Shown: positions 5,817 to 9,059 of the stretch, one piece after another
Position numbering within the stretch: the first letter of the stretch is position 1
How the letters are laid out: the number at the start of each line of letters is the position of its first letter
NCBI GenBank assembly: GCA_020048795.1
Contig: JAIFMA010000030.1
Span: 1-9,059, forward strand
Length of the DNA: 9,059 nucleotides
Source of the DNA: Rhodoferax sp.
Lineage (GTDB): Bacteria; Pseudomonadota; Gammaproteobacteria; Burkholderiales; Burkholderiaceae_C
Reading direction: 5' to 3'
Notes under the pieces: generated by a model
Told to the model about the DNA's origin: nothing
Databases searched by the model: none
Seen by the model: only the letters and a program-made list of their open reading frames with translations
Position numbers and translations under genes: made by a program

Positions 5817-7390
5817 AGCGCGCCGTCATCTATGCCCGTGTTAGCACCCAGCGTCAGGCGGATGATGGGGTGTCGATGGAGAGCCAGATTGAGCAATGCC
5901 GGGTGAAGGCGCAGGCGCTGGGCACCGAGGTGGTCGAGGTTTTCAGGGATGACGGCGTGAGCGGGCGCAGCGACAAGCGCCCCGGCTTTCAGGCGGCGCT
6001 GGCGTACTGCGCGGCGCATAAAGTGAGCCACTTTGTGTGCTGGAGCACGTCGCGCTTCGGGCGCAACCTGGAAGAGGCCCTGAAAAACGCCAAACAGTTG
6101 CTGGAATGGGGCACCAAAGCGGCCTATGTGCACCAGGACATCGACCTTGACACCGACGCGGGGTGGATGCTGGGCGTGATGACCGGCATGATGGACGAGA
6201 TTTACAGCCGAAATGTGGCGCGCGACACGTTGCGGTCGATGATCACCGCTTCGCGGGATGGGTTTTTTGTGGGTGGCCGGGCCCCGTTTGGGTACCGGAT
6301 CGAGCGGGTTGGCAAGCGCTCGAAGTTGGCCGTGCATGAGGATGATTCGGCCATCGTACGCATGATGTATGCACTGGCCCTGAATGAGGGCCTGGGCGCG
6401 CAGGCTGTGGCGCTGCGCATGAATGCGGCCGGGCTGCTGCGCAATGGCAAGGCATGGGGGAAAAACTCGGTTTCCATCATCCTGAAAAACCCCTCGTACA
6501 TGGGCGAACGGCTGTTTAATCAGATCAAGAACAAGACCCGCGAGGCCAAAGATGCGGGCGAAGTGGTGCGGGTGGCCAGCCATCCGGCGATAGTTTCCAA
6601 AGACGATTTTGAAAAGGTGCAAGCCATGATGAAAGACCGAGTTCCCCACGAAATTGGCGGCACGCCCAAGAGCTGTTTTGCCTTCACGGGCCTGCTGAAG
6701 TGCGGCATTTGCGGCGAACAGCTCCAGATCCGCAACGGCACCGGGCGCGGCAAGAAGATTTACAACTATTACGCCTGTCTGGCGCACAAAAACGGCAAGA
6801 TGCGCTGTTGCCTCAAGCCGGTGAAGGCCGAGGCGTTTGATGTGTGGATGGTGGACGAGATCCTGGACAAGGTGCTGACCACGACCGTGGTGCAAAAGGT
6901 GGTGGACGACATCAAGGCCAACGCCGGCCATTGGGCTGAAGAGCGGGCGCTGCGGCGCAAGGCGCTGGTGAAGGAATTGCGCGAAGCCGAAGACAAGCGC
7001 GAGACGATTTTTCAGACCATCGAAACACTTGGCCCAAAAACCCCTAACTTGGCGGACCTGATGGAGCGCCTTGGACGGTACCGGACAACTGTGGACACAC
7101 TGACCGGTGCACTGAGCGACCTGGAAACGCGCCAAGCCCCAGATTACCGCCTGGTGGACGTTGACCCGCATCTGGCAGTGGAGACGATTCATCGGGTGAT
7201 ACGGGCCTGCCCAGACCCGAAGCAACTACGGGCGTTGCTGGGGACTTTTGTGCAGACGATCAGCGTGAGCAATGCCAGCGTGATCGTTGACTACAGAGAA
7301 GATGCCTTGCTTAGAAGCCCGACACCGACGGTTCATAGTGGTGTAAGTTGGCTCCTCGACCTGGGCTCGAACCAGGGACCTACGGATTAA
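5813..7390 (+). CDS. Large serine recombinase (phage-type integrase)
   Basis: 525 residues. The catalytic domain starts with VIYARVSTQRQ (Ser11 as the nucleophile, Arg9 beside it). It continues with FRDDGVSGRSDKRPGF and STSRFGRN (Arg81 and Arg84), then the long E-helix MMDEIYSRNVARDTLRSM. The recombinase domain follows (GRAPFGYR at about 156-162). A zinc ribbon comes next, with C297 and C300 in KCGICGE, then C322 and C332/C333. A coiled coil spans about residues 375-440. This order is that of large serine integrases, which join attP to attB without host supercoiling and need a partner protein to reverse. The start overlaps the HTH gene by four bases. Residues 506-525 look unnatural: the last 14 codons and the stop are encoded by the antisense of a tRNA-Asn fragment. 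The attachment core therefore supplies the end of the protein. The enzyme appears intact. Confidence 0.93.
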   Translation: MKRAVIYARVSTQRQADDGVSMESQIEQCRVKAQALGTEVVEVFRDDGVSGRSDKRPGFQAALAYCAAHKVSHFVCWSTSRFGRNLEEALKNAKQLLEWGTKAAYVHQDIDLDTDAGWMLGVMTGMMDEIYSRNVARDTLRSMITASRDGFFVGGRAPFGYRIERVGKRSKLAVHEDDSAIVRMMYALALNEGLGAQAVALRMNAAGLLRNGKAWGKNSVSIILKNPSYMGERLFNQIKNKTREAKDAGEVVRVASHPAIVSKDDFEKVQAMMKDRVPHEIGGTPKSCFAFTGLLKCGICGEQLQIRNGTGRGKKIYNYYACLAHKNGKMRCCLKPVKAEAFDVWMVDEILDKVLTTTVVQKVVDDIKANAGHWAEERALRRKALVKELREAEDKRETIFQTIETLGPKTPNLADLMERLGRYRTTVDTLTGALSDLETRQAPDYRLVDVDPHLAVETIHRVIRACPDPKQLRALLGTFVQTISVSNASVIVDYREDALLRSPTPTVHSGVSWLLDLGSNQGPTD

Positions 7391-7395
7391 CAGTC
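7349..7395 (-). other. 3' fragment of a tRNA-Asn(GTT) gene, the probable attachment-site core
   Basis: Read on the minus strand, these 47 bases give GACTGTTAATCCG (anticodon loop, with GTT at 7389-7391), a T-arm with GGTTCGAGCC, an acceptor strand TCGAGGA, discriminator G and CCA. This is the 3' end of a tRNA-Asn gene from two bases before the anticodon loop. The identity stops abruptly at 7395: the next minus-strand base upstream is C where the tRNA has G, and no D-arm follows. Phage integration at the anticodon loop of a tRNA gene leaves such a fragment. It overlaps the recombinase 3' end, which ties it to that enzyme. It is not a functional tRNA. Confidence 0.88.
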
Positions 7396-7593
7396 GGTCC
7401 CAGAAAACAAGCCACAAATCGCCGCAACAAATAACCACAACGAAAACAAGAGCTTAGCACAACTGTCGTGTTGAGTGCAGTGGTCAATTGCGGTGGAATA
7501 TTGCCCTCTAGTGTCCCACCAGTGTCCCATGGGACACCAAGTAGCCCAGACTGTGGCAGGTGGTCATCGGCAACTTCGGCGGCACCAGTGGGA
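7396..7593. other. Gene-free stretch between the attachment site and the toxin-antitoxin operon
   Basis: About 200 bases with no coding sequence I can support. It is A-rich at first (7400-7455) and contains the GTGTCCCA cluster at 7510-7537. No intrinsic terminator is seen for either the recombinase or the antitoxin gene, although the palindrome could serve as a weak hairpin. Confidence 0.5.
7510..7537. repeat. Cluster of three GTGTCCCA octamers, two forming a 16-base palindrome
   Basis: GTGTCCCA occurs at 7511-7518 and 7522-7529 in direct orientation, 11 bases apart (about one helical turn). It occurs again inverted at 7530-7537, so the last two make the perfect palindrome GTGTCCCATGGGACAC. 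Such a set suggests binding sites for one protein. They lie about 115 bases from the tRNA-Asn fragment, a typical distance for arm-type sites of a tyrosine recombinase, but a repressor operator is equally possible. Confidence 0.6.
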
Positions 7594-7935
7594 TCAAGCG
7601 GTCAAGCCAGCCCCCTGCCCGCTTGGACGAGCGGCAGTTTGTGCCAGGTGGTCAATAACCACAGGGGGGCGATTGGGGAACTGTGCCACCAGTTCCAGTG
7701 TGCCACCCATGGCCTCAACATACCGGCGCAAGGTGGACAGCAGCATGTCGCTACGCTTCTCCAGCCGCGAGATAGTGTCCTGACCCACACCCAAAGTGGC
7801 AGCCAAATCTTGCTGCGTTTGCTCAACTGCTTGACGCAAATCCTTGAGGGTCGCCAAGTTGCCAGCGCGTGCTTCAATCGTCGCCAGCCGCGCTTTGGGC
7901 AGTTCAGCCAGTAAATGCTCAAGATTTTTTGCCAT
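7594..7935 (-). CDS. HigA-like XRE-family antitoxin
   Basis: 113 residues. A helix-turn-helix of the XRE/Cro type lies at about residues 30-70: LRQAVEQTQQDLAATLG, then VGQDTISRLEKRSDM and LLSTLRRYVEAMGGTLEL. The latter is the pattern of HigA-like and related antitoxins that bind their operon promoter and the toxin. It follows the toxin gene and overlaps its end by 17 bases. A good AAGGAG (complement of 7943-7948) sits 7 bases before the ATG. The C-terminal tail (about 20 residues, rich in Ala, Pro and Gly) looks disordered. The toxin-first gene order is that of higBA-type modules. It probably represses its own operon together with the toxin. Confidence 0.85.
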   Translation of the reverse strand: MAKNLEHLLAELPKARLATIEARAGNLATLKDLRQAVEQTQQDLAATLGVGQDTISRLEKRSDMLLSTLRRYVEAMGGTLELVAQFPNRPPVVIDHLAQTAARPSGQGAGLTA

Positions 7936-8305
7936 CGCGATACTCCTTATTTGAACCTTTCAATGTGGCGAGGTGACCATCAAACCGACTATCAGCCACA
8001 GCAATCAGACGCTTGTAAAACCGCCGTTGATCCGCACCACCCTTGTCGCCCCCAACCAGCAAAATTGCCTGACGCTCTGGGTCAAAAGCAAAGGCGACAC
8101 GCCAGACCTCACCCGCCCAGCCAAACCGCAATTCCTTCATGTTGGGGTGCTTCGACTCCTTCAGCGTATCCACGGTTGGACGCCCCAGGCTAGGACCAAA
8201 GTCACGCAGCAATAACGCATGCGCCAACAGTTCGTCCTGTAATGACTCAGCCAAATTAGCGAATTCGGCGGCAAAATCATCATGAAAAAAAACGGTCCAA
8301 CTCAT
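7919..8305 (-). CDS. HigB/RelE-like toxin (Gp49 family)
   Basis: 128 residues from the ATG at 8305 (MSWTVFFHDDF). A GTG at 8320 would add five residues. The sequence has LRDFGPSLGRPTVDTLK, then MKELRFGWAGEVWRVAFAF, and DPERQAILLVGGDK followed by RFYKRLIAVADSRF. This is the layout of Gp49/HigB-like members of the RelE superfamily, which cleave mRNA at the ribosome. The E-L-R-F, W-R-V-A-F-A and A-I-L-L-V-G-G-D-K strands and the basic helix after them are typical. The antitoxin gene overlaps its 3' end. Little space is left for a leader: an A/T-rich CATAATATAT lies directly before the ATG and may be a -10 box, so the message may be nearly leaderless. It is probably a stabiliser of the mobile region. 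Confidence 0.85.
   Translation of the reverse strand: MSWTVFFHDDFAAEFANLAESLQDELLAHALLLRDFGPSLGRPTVDTLKESKHPNMKELRFGWAGEVWRVAFAFDPERQAILLVGGDKGGADQRRFYKRLIAVADSRFDGHLATLKGSNKEYRDGKKS
7943..7948 (-). promoter_or_regulatory. Ribosome binding site (AAGGAG) of the antitoxin
   Basis: AAGGAG on the minus strand, 7 bases before the antitoxin ATG at 7935 and inside the toxin coding sequence. It fixes the antitoxin start and contrasts with the toxin, which has no visible Shine-Dalgarno, favouring antitoxin excess. Confidence 0.75.
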
Positions 8306-8352
8306 AGATATATTATGCACTTAAAGCCATAATTAAGCGCAGAAGCCACTCG

Positions 8353-8391
8353 AATGAACTATGGCAGGGCGAAGCCCTGCCATAGTTCATT
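8353..8391. repeat. Perfect 18-bp inverted repeat with a GAA loop
   Basis: The arms AATGAACTATGGCAGGGC (8353-8370) and its exact complement (8374-8391) flank a 3-base loop GAA. The hairpin tip is GGGC-GAA-GCCC, which contains the very stable GCGAAGC core. There is no T-run, so it is not a classical terminator. It lies upstream of the toxin-antitoxin promoter and begins the fold-rich non-coding region. A hairpin this perfect suggests recent origin or active selection. Confidence 0.9.
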
Positions 8392-8418
8392 GCCCCAGCG
8401 CGGCACTGCAGGGAGCCC

Positions 8419-8550
8419 CTTGGGGGCGGACGGGCAGCCGCGCGCCGAAGCCGCGAAGCAGGCGAGGCCAGTGGGTGGGCGGGGCTTGGGGGCGGACGGG
8501 CAGCCGCGCGCCGAAGCCGCGAAGCAGGCGAGGCCAGTGGGTGGGCGGGG
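8419..8550. repeat. Perfect tandem duplication of a 66-bp GC-rich unit
   Basis: The unit starting CTTGGGGGCGGACGGG occupies 8419-8484 and is repeated without any difference at 8485-8550, followed by two bases of a third copy. Each unit contains GCCGAAGCCGCGAAGCAGGC, including one GCGAAGC core. 66 bases is a multiple of three, which creates repeated open frames, but none looks like a gene. The perfect identity points to a recent slippage or unequal exchange event. Confidence 0.95.
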
Positions 8551-8599
8551 CTGACACGTAATATTCGGCGAAGCCGCTGACCAGAACCATGCGCGCAGC

Positions 8600-8710
8600 G
8601 CCTAACTGATGCCCAGGTGTCAGCACACAACAAGGGCGACAGCCGACTGCACGTAAGACGCGAAGCGGCTGGGGAGTGCAGGCGGCTGACAAGCCCGAAC
8701 CAGCGTAGGC
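8600..8710. repeat. attC-like imperfect palindrome 1
   Basis: The stretch starts with GCCTAAC, a perfect RYYYAAC box, and ends with GCGTAGGC where GTTAGGC would be expected. The ends pair as GCCTA/TAGGC and CTG/CAG. Further in, GGGC pairs with GCCC, and CAGCCGACTGCA (8638-8649) pairs with TGCAGGCGGCTG (11 of 12). A GCGAAGC core (8660-8666) lies in the central loop. The length of 111 bases is within the usual attC range. The right-hand box is degenerate, so this may be a decayed site or a chance foldback. Confidence 0.35.
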
Positions 8711-8716
8711 AATTTT

Positions 8717-8819
8717 GCATAACGCCTGCTGTGTAACCCCGTAGGGCGCGCAGCGGTGGCGGCCACAAAAGGAGCTCCGCGACTGACTGGCAGCCATGTT
8801 GCACAGTGCGGCGTTATGT
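8717..8819. repeat. attC-like imperfect palindrome 2
   Basis: The left arm is GCATAACGCC-TG-CTGTGTAAC (8717-8737) and the right arm is GTTGCACAG-TGC-GGCGTTATGT (8798-8819). Nine bases of the outer arms pair (CATAACGCC/GGCGTTATG), then a 2/3-base unpaired spacer, then a nine-pair inner stem with one T-G wobble. This two-box stem with an asymmetric unpaired base and a length of 103 bases is the architecture of an integron attC site. The boxes RCATAAC/GTTATGY depart from the RYYYAAC/GTTRRRY consensus by one base each, in a compensated way. No integron integrase is visible in the window. Confidence 0.45.
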
Positions 8820-9059
8820 AACTTTGCCGGAGCTGTAGATCGAGCACAGACGGTCGAACTGGGATGTCAGCCACGATGCGCCAGCGAGCCGAGACCCACA
8901 CCCAGCGCCACAGCGCTCTGACTGCCATCTTGCGAAGCACATGCTTTCATTGGGTGTGACTCTGCAATGGCGGTACTCCGCCTTTGCGGCTGACTGGCAC
9001 AACCGGCCTCACAAACTGGCGACAAGTGACGATGTGCCTCTGTGACAAAGCGAAGCGAC
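8820..9059. other. Non-coding right edge with small inverted repeats
   Basis: No gene can be supported in these 240 bases. Seen here are an 8-base inverted repeat CACACCCA/TGGGTGTG (8897-8904 and 8951-8958), a small GGCGG/CCGCC hairpin (8969-8982), and two GCGAAGC cores (8932-8938 and 9050-9056). The style continues that of the fold-rich region to the left. Confidence 0.4.

Noticed and set aside
5807..7225. Long minus-strand open frame (472 codons) opposite the serine recombinase
   Set aside because: It mirrors the recombinase gene, has a His/Arg/Ala-rich composition and shows no recognisable motif.
7349..7395. Functional tRNA gene
   Set aside because: The acceptor 5' strand, D-arm and half of the anticodon stem are missing; only a 47-base 3' fragment is present.
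7468..7914. Plus-strand open frame (148 codons) across the antitoxin gene
   Set aside because: Antisense to a well-supported XRE antitoxin; Ser/Gln-rich and without motif.
8419..8552. CRISPR array
   Set aside because: The two copies are directly adjacent with no spacers, so this is a tandem duplication.
8354..8561. Two overlapping plus-strand frames of 66 codons starting in the hairpin
   Set aside because: Both are simple translations of the repeat in different frames, with no ribosome site and no protein-like features.
8313..8804. Minus-strand open frame (163 codons) across the hairpin and 66-bp repeats
   Set aside because: Its length comes from the in-frame 66-bp duplication; the product is a repeat of Arg/Ala/Pro-rich sequence and the region is dominated by foldback structure.
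8814..9002. 62-codon minus-strand open frame at the right edge
   Set aside because: No ribosome site, no recognisable motif and unusual Cys/Arg/Ser content in a non-coding-looking region.

Overview
The window looks like part of a betaproteobacterial chromosome, most likely Burkholderiales (Comamonadaceae-like). The reasons are high-GC codon use, the style of the phage genes, and the sequence of a tRNA-Asn fragment. This is recognition from memory, not a search. It is an accessory region in which a decayed prophage or phage-derived element meets a second, mostly non-coding mobile region.

Region 1 (1-3134, + strand) is a phage head-gene block: the C-terminal part of a large terminase that is cut off inside its nuclease domain, a double zinc-knuckle protein, a small phage protein, a MuF-type head morphogenesis protein, a short DUF4926-like protein and a 115-residue unknown. 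The terminase runs straight into the zinc-knuckle gene and no portal gene follows it, so a deletion is likely. The MuF protein carries a DUF6883-like C-terminal domain, and the DUF4926-like gene overlaps its end behind a perfect Shine-Dalgarno. This is the layout of a polymorphic toxin and immunity pair riding on a virion protein.

Region 2 (3135-5441) holds one antisense gene for an AIPR-family (abortive infection phage resistance) protein. Its N-terminus has a PD-(D/E)xK-like nuclease signature. A gene-free divergent control region of about 480 bases follows, ending in three 10-base A-tract repeats.

Region 3 (5442-7395, + strand) is a two-gene operon with a 4-base overlap: a small helix-turn-helix protein and a large serine recombinase. 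The last 14 codons and the stop codon of the recombinase lie inside a 47-base 3' fragment of a tRNA-Asn gene on the other strand, which marks the attachment site. The 5' half of the tRNA is absent. The junction is therefore not a simple reconstituted tRNA, and a tandem second element or a circular (attP) form is implied.

Region 4 (7396-9059) begins with clustered GTGTCCCA sites, then a HigB/HigA-like toxin-antitoxin operon on the minus strand. About 740 bases of apparently non-coding DNA follow, rich in foldback structure: a perfect 18-bp hairpin, a perfect 66-bp tandem duplication, two attC-like imperfect palindromes, and seven copies of GCGAAGC, the core of an exceptionally stable single-stranded DNA mini-hairpin. 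This may be a cluster of attC sites lacking an integrase, or another single-strand-DNA-driven element.

Taken together, the window gathers a MuF toxin/immunity pair, an AIPR defence gene and a type II toxin-antitoxin system around a recombinase and a tRNA-Asn attachment site. It reads as a conflict and defence hotspot on a degraded prophage.
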